Virus record (IMG/VR): IMGVR_UViG_3300028388_005362
Span: 1 to 64,000 of that record
Origin: a virus
Strand: one strand, 5' to 3'
Length of the DNA: 64,000 nt
Shown: positions 36,101 to 45,115 of the stretch, piece by piece
How the letters are laid out: every line of letters starts with the position of its first letter
How positions within the stretch are numbered: the first letter of the stretch is position 1
Made by a program: the position numbers and the translations under genes
Notes under the pieces: model-generated
What the model was told of the DNA's origin: nothing
Databases searched by the model: none
What the model saw: the letters and a program-made list of their open reading frames with translations, nothing else

Positions 36101-39100
36101 GGACAAGACCAACAGAATTCCCATCCAGATACAACTGGAGGACGGGACCGCTATTGGCTGGTTGCATGAGATGAACTATGCCAACGAGTTCGCTACTGAC
36201 GACTCTTCGGCGCGTTTATATGCCGTTCGTAAAGCTGTCCTGGAGAAAGGCCCCATTGAAACTACCGTAACGAGCAATAACGGTGGTAAATTTTTTAGAT
36301 ACGCTAACAACGAACAGCGCCCTGTTGGAGAAGCCATGCCGAATGCAACTATGGCGGTTGTCAAGAACGGAGAGCTTATTTCCAATGGCGAGGTTGTTCA
36401 GGTGGACAATCCTGAGAGCCTGGCAAACGGTATGACCTACACCGTAATAGAGAGTGCGGGCAAGCGTTATGCCTTACAGGTCAACCCAACCAAGTTCACT
36501 GATACCGAATCCGGTCGTGCCCTCAAGCGGACCATTCTGAAAGTCATTGAGATCTTTACCGATGGAGACAGCCGTACAGCTGAGCAAGAAGAGATTGTCA
36601 ACCAGATAATGGAGAATACCCGTAACTGGCCCGGAGGTGCAGTCAACATCACCACCGCCAAAGGTATGGACAGGTATCTGAGTGCCATCATGCTCAACAG
36701 CAATATCCACGGAGCTTCTATGCTATGGGCTGGTAGAAACGAAAAGGATAAGTCCAGGGGCTATCTTAACAACAATAAAATCAAACCCGGCGCTGTCATC
36801 TTCACCATTAAGAATGGCGCCATCTCAGGCTCCCGCGATAAGGGGGTAGAACATGTTTCCCTGTCGAAGAACTCCCCGGAGAGTTTCCGTAAGGGAAAAG
36901 GAATCGAGGTATTTGAATCCCTTCTGGACAAAGCCTATGTCAAGATAGACAAGAACCTGGTGGGCTCCGATAAGAACATCGTTCTGATTGGGGAAGACGG
37001 ACAGGCTACCGTTGAGAAATACCAGGACATCGCAGGAAAGATTACCCAGACCAACCTAAAAGGGGTTCAGGTCAACACATCACAGGGCGAACGAACCACC
37101 TATCGATTCCAACCACGGATCACGTTCGATATTTCTTTTGCTCCTCTGCCATTACCTGAGCAAAACGCCCAGAGCCAGCCCGCCAATGAATCCGGGCCGA
37201 ATGCTATGGAAGTATTCAACAAGGTCAAAGGATTATTCATCAGCGACCCCAATGAGATGCTGGACAAGTGGAACAGCATTGCTCCCATGGAACAGTGGTT
37301 GACAGAAGCTGTTGTAGAGTGGTTCACCCAGAACAAGAATGCCTACAACAAAGCCATGGAGGATTATGCCAAGTACAGCGGACAGAAAGCCTCTGATGCT
37401 TACAAGCGCTTGATGGTCCTGCAGAAATCTTTTGAGGCGGCTATCAAAAGGGCATCCCTTAAAGCTATCTCTATGCCAGATACTTCCTCGGTGGTCAAAC
37501 CGCCTTTGGAAAAGCCTGTGCAACCGCAGGAGACTCAACAGGAAATGAGCGAGGAAGAGCTGGCAAGTCATTTGGGGTTAAGTGATGGTCAGATAGGAGA
37601 CATCAATATTTTGGTGGACGCAGACGAGGAGCCTAATTTCGAGGGTCCCGTACTCACAGAAGCCAAGGTGGCTGAGCTTATCAAGGCTACTCAAAACATG
37701 ATTATCGAAGGTCTGGGGCTTAAATTCCAGACCGAACTGGTAGAGACCATGGCGTCAGACATCTTCCGTCAACTCATCGAGAGTGAAGAGGGAAGAATGG
37801 AGTTTGCCGAGACCATGGAAACCTATAAGGATCTGGCAGCCAAAGCCGTTGCCGCTGCACAAAAAGACATTGATACACTGTCCGCAGGTATCAACAGCGG
37901 GACTCTGTCTGAAAAGAATACTCTGACCGCTAAGAAGGTACTTGCCCAACGACAGAAGGTGCAGGATGTATGGAATAATGTACTGAGCAACTGGGACAGA
38001 CTTTCCCAGTTCACCTTCGAGCGTGTGATGCAATTCAGCGACACGGCTATCGACGGAGACCCGGAGAACTTGCGTTGGGATGACAACTCAGCATTCACCG
38101 TGGACACTAAAGAGAGTGTAGCTCCTATGCTCAAACGATTTTTGGCTTTGATTCCTGAGCGAGATGCGGACGGGAATACCGTTAAGACTGTTTTGGGAAC
38201 GACCAAGTACTTGGCTTTCGATAAGGTCTACAACATCCTTCAGCGGACCACACCTAATCGCCGTCCGGACTTCAATGAATTGATGGAAGCCATCGATGAG
38301 AACACCAAAGCCTATCCTTTCTTAGCTGAGGTGAAAGCCGAGTTGATGAAGGCTGACCAGCAGATGAAGAACCTGTTTGTGGGAGCTATGAGCAACCACT
38401 ATGTGAACATGCAACTGGTCGAGTGGTCCAGAGGAGAAAACGGAGAGTTCACTCTTCGCGCTCTGAGTGCTAACTCCAATGCTATTGCATTGACCATCTT
38501 CGACATCTGGAGAGAAAATCTCAAAAGACACGATGATGTTTTTCAGGTGGAAGGTGAAGAGGAAGAGTACTTCATCGGGCCTGAATTGATTAAACGTCTG
38601 ACCGATGCAGCTAATACATGGGGACATGTAACCCCGGATAAAGGAGGCCTCAAGTACTGGTTTGAGCAGTTGGGTATCACTCTAAGTGAGAAGACTGTCG
38701 AGGACATTCTCTCTGGAGCCTTTCAATACGGCAACACAAAGAGTTTCCAGGACCACGTCAACAATCCGGGAGGACTTATCCACACCTTGGTTAAAAACCT
38801 GAGTACCCGTGGAAAAACCAGCCTGAGCGATAACGATCCTTTGAATAACACCGTTGTCAAGCGGTTGTCCCGTCACGATGCCCAGTACAGCCAAAATGCA
38901 CTGAGTAACTCCCTGCAGACTGGAGGAAAGACCGTATATGCTTACGGACAAAACAAGTATGCCATTGTTCGTCACAACGAGCTGAAGCGTTTGAACACTT
39001 CGACCAAGGACGGCAAGAAGGTAAAGACCAATACACTTCTAACCCGCCTGGCGAAATACGGGTTCAGTGGTAATTCCCTGTGGTTGTATAAAATGGCTAA

Positions 39101-42100
39101 GACCAAGAATGGTGAGTTGCAATATGCCGATAACGGAGAGATAATTGTGGATGAGAACGGCGCATTTCTGACCAACCTTCGTCCATGGACCACATCTCTG
39201 GAACCTTTGCGCAAGAAAGGAAGCTCTTCACGTGAAGGCCGTGAGCTGTACAACATCTCTGCCGCTGAGCACGAACTCTTCAAGATGGGTATGCTGATGA
39301 CCGACGTGAGTGATGAGAGCGGAAACAACAAACGTATCATTAACGTCACATATCCGACCAATTCGGATAAGACCACACAGATCGGATTCCAGATAGAAGC
39401 TGCTGATCTGCAGTTGGATCGTGAGGGTAACCTGGACTCCGACTCCCTTGAGTTGTTATACGAGGCGTTGGTTGCCCCGGAAATACAGCGGGTTCGTCAG
39501 GCAAGACAGGGCGGAATCGATGCAAACAACAAGGCGTACTCCAGCGGAGCCAGGTGGTTCATGCTGATGCCTGAGATAAACAATATTGAAGGAATCTTCT
39601 ACGAGGACGGGCGTTTGAACGAGGACATAGAGGGGGAGATGAAGCAGAAGATCATAGAGGTACTCCAAAGCTATGTCAAGCAGTTAGCGGAAAAGAAAGT
39701 ATCCGACTGGAACGACATGGGTATAATCACCAAAAGCTCTGAGCTGGATAAGCGTTACCGCGATCACCTCAGTGCCGTAGATGAGAATAAGCAGCTTCAG
39801 GGAGCAGCCACCGATATGGTAGCCCAATACCTGGTAGCCAATGCCGAAATATTCAAGATGTTCATCGGTGACCCGGCCCAGTTCTATAAGACCTCTGTTT
39901 ACAAAGATGTCAAAAAGAGACTGGTAGCTGAAGGCGTGGTTACACAACAGCAGGCCGCTGATATGAGCAACCGGGAAGTGGAAGAGCACTTCACCTCCGA
40001 TGACATCATTCAGATCGCTGAAGATACTTTCCTCAATGTAGGTAAGCGGTTGGCGGGTGATATTGCTCCGGGACAGGAGCTGGCAGGAACCGACCGTCAG
40101 TACCACCCCATCAAGACAACCAAGCGCAGGTTTGGCAAGAGCAAGACCCGTAAGTTCTCCCGTGCCAACGATACGGGAAAACAATACAAGACTGTGGTAC
40201 TCCAAGACTTTAAAGGAACGTCCACAGCCATGAAGCAACTCAAAGAGCTGTTCAAGGATGACCCCAAGGTAGCCGCCCAGTACGGCGGATTCGAGTCCAC
40301 TGATGCACAGGAGTATACTACATGGGAAGAGCACCTTAACATGATGCTCTGGACAGGTAAGTTATCCGAGGAAGAGTATACCAATTTCTACGATAAACTC
40401 TCCCAGGGAGAAGACCTGGGCAAGAAGGACCTCAAGAAGGTACTCCAGCCCATGAAGCCGGTATATGTCTACAATACCGAAGACAAATCCGGAACATACG
40501 ACCGCCGTGTGTATGTCAAAAGCTCCTCCTTCCCATTGATTCCTCAGCTGGTACGGGGATTGGAATTGGAGAAGCTGGCTAAAGCCATGCAGACACAAGG
40601 CATTCAACGCGCTGCATTTGCTACGGCGGTCAAGGTGGGTGCCCCTGCTAAGCTCGCCCAGGTGTTCAATACCGACGGTACGATAAAAGATGATTTGGAT
40701 TTTACTGATTCCCAGTTGACTCTGGAGCGTGCTGGACTTCGTATCCAGCAGCAGATTCCTTACGATGGTTCCAAAGCCTCCATCAACCGTGTATCTCAGG
40801 CGATGAAGAACTTCATGGTGAACATGATGGATGTGGAAGGATTCAAGGTCAAGTGGCATAACGACGGCAAGCCCATTAACGGTCGCGAACTTCACTCTTT
40901 GTTCCTGGAGAACTACGAGAAGCTGTTCGAGATGAGCAAGGAAGAGCTGTTGGAAGAACTGCAGGATAGCGATGGTAGTTTCTCCCAGGATAAGATCATC
41001 AAACTGTTGCGAAGAGAAGCTATTGAGCGTGACTACCCTATGAGTGAGGTAGAGATGACCGAGTACGAAGACTTCCTTCGCATGATGCCTTATCTGCCCT
41101 CTGCCGATAGATTTGAGGCCCTTTTGAACTCCATTATAACCAATCGCATTGTCAAGCAGAAAATGCCTGGTAAATCGTATGTATTGGGTGCTCAGGAAGG
41201 CTTTAAGACTTTGGATGAGTTGGACAATGATACCCGTGCCGGTATAACATTCACTCCCGCTTTTGATGGGGAGTTGAAGAGCAACCAGGTATTGATTCCA
41301 TGGAAATTCAAGACCCCCGACGGTAAACTGATCAACATGCGTCAGTTCGTGGGCAAGGACGGCAAGATTGACATGGACAGGCTCAGTCCTGAGGTACTGA
41401 AAATATTTGGTATGCGTATTCCAAACCAGGGACCTATGTCACAACGGTCACTGGAAATCGCCGGGTTCCTGCCCAAGGCTTCCGGAGACCTTATCATTGC
41501 TCCTCGTGACCTTGTGGTACAAATGGGTAGTGACTTTGATGTGGATAAGCTCTACACTTACATGTACAACGTAGAGGTGGTTGGAAGCAAGGAACATCCC
41601 CAGCTACTCAAGTTCGTATACAGTGAAGGTAAGCACAACAAGCACAAAAAGTACAAATTTCATAAGAAAATAGATACTGACACAGAGCGTGAGATGACCG
41701 AGGTTGAAACCATCCGGGAGCTTACCCGAATGGAACACCAGAACAAGGTCATCGACATCATGCACGCTGTTCATGAGAACCCTGACCGCTCCGTACAAAA
41801 GCAGATCCACACCCCGTTAGGATTCTGGCATTTGCCTGAGGTAGCCCAGAAGGTTACAAAGGCCCGCCGTGCCCGTATGCAAGGAGGAGATTTGTTCACC
41901 GGACTCTCTGATGCCTACCAGCGTCAGAAGTACATCAACGCTACTGCAGGTAAGTCTGGAACAGGAGTATTCGCTAAGGATTCTGCCTTCAATGCCACCA
42001 TCCAGGGGGTGGAAAAGCCCATGAATCTGAGAGGTAAAGGCAAGAGACCATACACGGTCACTTTCGGAAACCGTAACAGCGGAAAACAGGGACTCAATAG

Positions 42101-45100
42101 CCCCATGGCACTGGATGGCAAGACTTACAAGAGTGATGTCATCTCCGGATACCTGTCTGCGGCTGTGGATAACGAGAAGGAACAGCTGCTGGATAAGCTC
42201 AACATCAACAATGCCACCTTCGGAGTGGTTACCCTGTTGAACCAGATGGGATTCACCGATGAGGTGCTGTACTTCATCACCCAGGACATTATCTTCGACT
42301 ACGCTGAAAACCTGGCGAAGGTCAGAAGTTCCCTCAACGAAGAGGAGAAAGGTAATCCTGAGGCACGGGCCATGAAGATGACCCTCGACCAATATGAGAA
42401 GAAAGCACAGCAGGCTGGAAAGAGTTGGTCCATTGACGACAATGAAGTATGGAACCGCTACAAAGCTCCGTATGTCAAGGACATGGAGAAGATGATTGTG
42501 GAGGGGGAAAATTCCCAGGATTATTTCGTTCGTCAGTTGGCGATACTGGAAAAATTCAAGGAGTTGCAGAAGGCTGCTAAGAGTCTGGGTGCTGTACAAG
42601 CAGCTGTAAACCCGGATTCCAAAGGTATGCCTAAAGATATGGTCGGGTTGAGTTTGAAACAAACTGCAGCCGCTGAGCTGGGCAAAAAGCTCATTAACGG
42701 AGAGGACCTTATCCACCCTGTTGGAAAAGCCAAGACCGTTAACGCCATCGTACACAGGAATGCCACAAACCTGGCAGTCCAGCTTTGGCTCAGCGGAAAC
42801 AACGGGGTGAGCTTCCCATACGCCTCTCCATCCACTTTGGAGTCACTGCTTGAAGGCTATCAACTCATTACCCAGAAAGAGCTGTTCAGCGATACGGAGA
42901 AATCCAATGTTGCCCGCGAGATGTGGAATGATATGAAGAGTTATCTGTTCACCGCCCAAACACTGGGATTGAGCAGAAAGGATGTGAAGTCCTTGCGCCA
43001 TACCCTCACCCACGACGAACGTAAAAAAGAGAAAGGGGATAACAATACGGTTAGCTGGGAGCACACCAAAATGTCTTTGGCTTCCATCGTCAAAGCTCTT
43101 CAGGATTCCGGGCAGCTGGGCAACAATGCCTTCTTCAACAAACTCATTCCTCACCCGGGATACAAAGGAAACCCTGCGCGGGTAGACCTTAACGCTGCTG
43201 TCAGTGAAGACTTTGACCCCATCAATACTTATCGCGGGTTCATCGATTTGTTGATTCATGACAAACCTTTGGGCACATTCAACGGGGTTGAGTACACCAC
43301 ACGTAAGCTGGCGAGTGATCTGATTGCTTATGCGTATGTTACGGGAGGAGTACAAAAGGCCCACCAATTCATACGTTACGTTCCACCGGCATACCTGAAG
43401 ACCATCGGGTTCTTTGACGGGTTGTTTGCCATTGAGGATGCCAAACCGGATGTCCAGATATTTCTGGACCAGTGGGCTCAGCACAATGCCAAGCGGGTTC
43501 CCCAGGTCAAGTTCTCCGAAGCACAAAAAAGTGCTGATGGCAAGGATTGGATCTCTTTGACCAGCTTTGCCCCGGATAACAAAGTGGATACCTTCTGGTA
43601 CCAGGAAACGGTGAAGGGGAAAGAACTTAGCTTCCCTGTTCCTTTTGTTGCTGTTAAGAATAGTAAAGGCACCTTGGCACTGTTCAAACTCAAGGACGGT
43701 GTATACGAGAGGATTGACACACTGGGCAACAAGTTCGGGTACAAGGAATATGACTTCCAGAGTGCTGTCGGAGAATCCCAGATTCCAAAGAATCGGGGGT
43801 ATCGCAAAGACAGTGCGGATGTCAACAACCCTTCCCATGAGGATGGAAAAGTTCAGAACACCGACAAGGCAACAAAGGGTGGGCGATTGATGGACACCGG
43901 TGGAAGAACCACCCACAGGAAGAATTTGGGCAGGATAAAGAAAGCAACTACTAACAAGTACCTGCAGACCCTTGCAGATGCTTTGAGCAAGCGCCCAGAC
44001 CTGACTCCAGAGAATATGAGGGTCACCAAAAGCAAGAATCCATTGATTGCCGGACGCTCGTTTGTGGACGAAAGAGGCGCCAGTATTTTGGAAATGAACC
44101 CACATGTTCCGAAATTTGAAGATGTGAATGAATTTGCCAAGACATACCTGCATGAGACCATGCACCTGTTGACCCGCTCGCAGTTGATCCGTTATGAAAA
44201 TTATCTCAAGGACACGGAAGGTACCCGGGAATCCCGCATGCGTAAATGGGGGCTGACCCCTAAGAGCATTGCCGCGATGGCAGAATTGCGTCGGGTACAC
44301 CTGATGGCAAGAGAGGAGCTGATGAAGGACCCCAAAGCCAAGGAGCTGATGGATAAGTTAGCCCTTCGTGAGCAGTATAAGGAGCAATATAAGAATGAGG
44401 AAATCACCCAGGAGCAGTTACTGGAAAAAGTGGATGCTCTACAACTGAGTACATACGACACACAACAGTACTATGGTATATATAATCTAAAGGAATTCGT
44501 TGCAGAAGCATTGACCAATGAGAAGTTCCAGAGGAGATTGAACGATATTACAGATAACCAAGGCACCACCTGGCTCGACCGCATCCTCGACAAGCTCAAG
44601 GATCTGTTTGCCTCTTTAGGCTTTGAGGTCAAGAAAGGCTCTGTGCTGGAAACAGCCGTAGTGAATACCTTCTCTCTGATTGAGGGCATGCCTGCTACTG
44701 AGGAAGCCGCTCAGCTCAAGGACATCAAAGAGGAGAAGAAATCGGTCGATAGTCCGCTTGCCGGAATGGCTGGACTGGGGACAAACTCTTCGGAGTACCC
44801 CGCTGTGAATGCCAATCCCGTACTGGAAATCAACCGCAAGCTGATGGGGGAGAACCTGGTGGGACAAGACGGTCGCATCACCGGTGGTACCAAGGATTTG
44901 AACCGTGCAGCCGAGATAGTCAAGGGACACAACCAAGCCTCCCTGGAGCGTATTGGAGTACCTTTGGCGAAACTTAACTGGGCTGACCGCAAGGTAGAGT
45001 TCGACCAAGCGGCTGTCGATAAGTATCGAAAGTATATGAATGCCACAGAATTCTTAGGAGAGTTCGAGGCAGAGAAAGTAAATGAATACAAAGAGAAATA

Positions 45101-45113
45101 CAATATTTGTTAA
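33186..45113 (+). CDS. Giant virion protein with crAss-like RNA polymerase and zincin motif
   Basis: A 3975-residue virion protein. Residues 2783-2787 read DFDVD within VVQMGSDFDVDKLY, preceded by a conserved-looking stretch (MRIPNQGPMSQRSLEIAGFLP). This D-x-D-x-D is the catalytic loop of the double-psi-barrel RNA polymerase of crAss-like phages, exemplified by phi14:2 gp66, which is packaged and ejected to transcribe early genes. Near the C-terminus, HETMH at 3656-3660 (YLHETMHLLT) is a zinc-metallopeptidase HExxH signature. Residues about 660-870 form a low-complexity, charged Gln/Thr/Ser linker. The polymerase in a single chain of nearly 4000 residues is longer than the phi14:2 protein. 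Other domains are not identified. Confidence 0.8.
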   Translation: MPIDKDLLKRGLAKQKQGPQVIGPYQGPIDNMEYGSGLSDALKYRPNIYKGDDLNKIKADGQSEWKKGFNAVVGGLASGLLTAVEDTGYILDFENNLKNLADLENVESNWLSDLAKEGKHAIDEAMPIYTEDPNKIWDWNDSGQYWKALKGILDSAVGFAIPGAGATKVVGAAQRLARLGRYMNFLKTSKMGQQLTNSLAAGYITNYGEGKMMALEQYEDSLEKYKHDLWERTFKEIQSKNLGEDPGVLTQRAQDLYNQRLAESMPDFERIAGEEADKFMFKNKAFMLTDAMGLHGLYRGQGLTRNIIKDPSFKGGLKAMGKADLDNPIIQGLKESAEEIGQNVLQMEGKFQTAQRMGQETESNEDLWKRALEFATSDQAILEGAMGFFGGGPQRVLTKAASGQYSAKHRKQQREAYEDQQFMMDPEAKTRTVTRKRPVFDNETGEETFEEYEVTEYNNQWFIENRLSEFDQTRKLIDKAMERGEKGLAETLKNQMFLKMASENFGRGTTANLERALKDVIESNLSEEEVAEKGWDPDYKEQAREQLKLLKKMENRWNRYTKYENREDVFYNRMSYDTLHEQFWNAYNKRKEAEALTDQILEMKGLQRENLTEEQYQEYMQMESVQDEIYYEELRSAIHKQREKLDSDYRKITSDEYQSSLRKMDRQFKRIVKEQAAKARAEAKRQKDKAKAESRSEKQSKTQPKNNNADESTVSSEEQGGNTGGESQTSGTDSGTTQPKTRSPKTQPSNPGTDGSSATSDTQQTEAEPVSDEEYADFVDNGNVSDHRLHMIASKIQSGKQNELSEREKAIHAAKTQEVEEMLRLRKQHEEERKRKEKGTANEQTRAKQQQQENTDEIFTERDTDSTTEQNTKAEELLNETNPDGIEVHDKVALLSRNYIRKGQSTFIDLDNNVIRSMDGMHDILFSDLVGEGTKIRLVVVDDPDVEISSELTYQVSTQGKTTWGAIRDNEQDKTNRIPIQIQLEDGTAIGWLHEMNYANEFATDDSSARLYAVRKAVLEKGPIETTVTSNNGGKFFRYANNEQRPVGEAMPNATMAVVKNGELISNGEVVQVDNPESLANGMTYTVIESAGKRYALQVNPTKFTDTESGRALKRTILKVIEIFTDGDSRTAEQEEIVNQIMENTRNWPGGAVNITTAKGMDRYLSAIMLNSNIHGASMLWAGRNEKDKSRGYLNNNKIKPGAVIFTIKNGAISGSRDKGVEHVSLSKNSPESFRKGKGIEVFESLLDKAYVKIDKNLVGSDKNIVLIGEDGQATVEKYQDIAGKITQTNLKGVQVNTSQGERTTYRFQPRITFDISFAPLPLPEQNAQSQPANESGPNAMEVFNKVKGLFISDPNEMLDKWNSIAPMEQWLTEAVVEWFTQNKNAYNKAMEDYAKYSGQKASDAYKRLMVLQKSFEAAIKRASLKAISMPDTSSVVKPPLEKPVQPQETQQEMSEEELASHLGLSDGQIGDINILVDADEEPNFEGPVLTEAKVAELIKATQNMIIEGLGLKFQTELVETMASDIFRQLIESEEGRMEFAETMETYKDLAAKAVAAAQKDIDTLSAGINSGTLSEKNTLTAKKVLAQRQKVQDVWNNVLSNWDRLSQFTFERVMQFSDTAIDGDPENLRWDDNSAFTVDTKESVAPMLKRFLALIPERDADGNTVKTVLGTTKYLAFDKVYNILQRTTPNRRPDFNELMEAIDENTKAYPFLAEVKAELMKADQQMKNLFVGAMSNHYVNMQLVEWSRGENGEFTLRALSANSNAIALTIFDIWRENLKRHDDVFQVEGEEEEYFIGPELIKRLTDAANTWGHVTPDKGGLKYWFEQLGITLSEKTVEDILSGAFQYGNTKSFQDHVNNPGGLIHTLVKNLSTRGKTSLSDNDPLNNTVVKRLSRHDAQYSQNALSNSLQTGGKTVYAYGQNKYAIVRHNELKRLNTSTKDGKKVKTNTLLTRLAKYGFSGNSLWLYKMAKTKNGELQYADNGEIIVDENGAFLTNLRPWTTSLEPLRKKGSSSREGRELYNISAAEHELFKMGMLMTDVSDESGNNKRIINVTYPTNSDKTTQIGFQIEAADLQLDREGNLDSDSLELLYEALVAPEIQRVRQARQGGIDANNKAYSSGARWFMLMPEINNIEGIFYEDGRLNEDIEGEMKQKIIEVLQSYVKQLAEKKVSDWNDMGIITKSSELDKRYRDHLSAVDENKQLQGAATDMVAQYLVANAEIFKMFIGDPAQFYKTSVYKDVKKRLVAEGVVTQQQAADMSNREVEEHFTSDDIIQIAEDTFLNVGKRLAGDIAPGQELAGTDRQYHPIKTTKRRFGKSKTRKFSRANDTGKQYKTVVLQDFKGTSTAMKQLKELFKDDPKVAAQYGGFESTDAQEYTTWEEHLNMMLWTGKLSEEEYTNFYDKLSQGEDLGKKDLKKVLQPMKPVYVYNTEDKSGTYDRRVYVKSSSFPLIPQLVRGLELEKLAKAMQTQGIQRAAFATAVKVGAPAKLAQVFNTDGTIKDDLDFTDSQLTLERAGLRIQQQIPYDGSKASINRVSQAMKNFMVNMMDVEGFKVKWHNDGKPINGRELHSLFLENYEKLFEMSKEELLEELQDSDGSFSQDKIIKLLRREAIERDYPMSEVEMTEYEDFLRMMPYLPSADRFEALLNSIITNRIVKQKMPGKSYVLGAQEGFKTLDELDNDTRAGITFTPAFDGELKSNQVLIPWKFKTPDGKLINMRQFVGKDGKIDMDRLSPEVLKIFGMRIPNQGPMSQRSLEIAGFLPKASGDLIIAPRDLVVQMGSDFDVDKLYTYMYNVEVVGSKEHPQLLKFVYSEGKHNKHKKYKFHKKIDTDTEREMTEVETIRELTRMEHQNKVIDIMHAVHENPDRSVQKQIHTPLGFWHLPEVAQKVTKARRARMQGGDLFTGLSDAYQRQKYINATAGKSGTGVFAKDSAFNATIQGVEKPMNLRGKGKRPYTVTFGNRNSGKQGLNSPMALDGKTYKSDVISGYLSAAVDNEKEQLLDKLNINNATFGVVTLLNQMGFTDEVLYFITQDIIFDYAENLAKVRSSLNEEEKGNPEARAMKMTLDQYEKKAQQAGKSWSIDDNEVWNRYKAPYVKDMEKMIVEGENSQDYFVRQLAILEKFKELQKAAKSLGAVQAAVNPDSKGMPKDMVGLSLKQTAAAELGKKLINGEDLIHPVGKAKTVNAIVHRNATNLAVQLWLSGNNGVSFPYASPSTLESLLEGYQLITQKELFSDTEKSNVAREMWNDMKSYLFTAQTLGLSRKDVKSLRHTLTHDERKKEKGDNNTVSWEHTKMSLASIVKALQDSGQLGNNAFFNKLIPHPGYKGNPARVDLNAAVSEDFDPINTYRGFIDLLIHDKPLGTFNGVEYTTRKLASDLIAYAYVTGGVQKAHQFIRYVPPAYLKTIGFFDGLFAIEDAKPDVQIFLDQWAQHNAKRVPQVKFSEAQKSADGKDWISLTSFAPDNKVDTFWYQETVKGKELSFPVPFVAVKNSKGTLALFKLKDGVYERIDTLGNKFGYKEYDFQSAVGESQIPKNRGYRKDSADVNNPSHEDGKVQNTDKATKGGRLMDTGGRTTHRKNLGRIKKATTNKYLQTLADALSKRPDLTPENMRVTKSKNPLIAGRSFVDERGASILEMNPHVPKFEDVNEFAKTYLHETMHLLTRSQLIRYENYLKDTEGTRESRMRKWGLTPKSIAAMAELRRVHLMAREELMKDPKAKELMDKLALREQYKEQYKNEEITQEQLLEKVDALQLSTYDTQQYYGIYNLKEFVAEALTNEKFQRRLNDITDNQGTTWLDRILDKLKDLFASLGFEVKKGSVLETAVVNTFSLIEGMPATEEAAQLKDIKEEKKSVDSPLAGMAGLGTNSSEYPAVNANPVLEINRKLMGENLVGQDGRITGGTKDLNRAAEIVKGHNQASLERIGVPLAKLNWADRKVEFDQAAVDKYRKYMNATEFLGEFEAEKVNEYKEKYNIC

Positions 45114-45115
45114 TC

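Noticed and set aside
41817-42755. A 312-codon minus-strand open frame
   Set aside because: Antisense to the giant polymerase gene just after its catalytic motif; no recognisable protein features.
42843-44300. A 485-codon open frame on the minus strand
   Set aside because: It lies fully inside the giant plus-strand virion gene, which is intact, and its translation is rich in rare-looking segments without a domain. It is a by-product of codon bias on the opposite strand.
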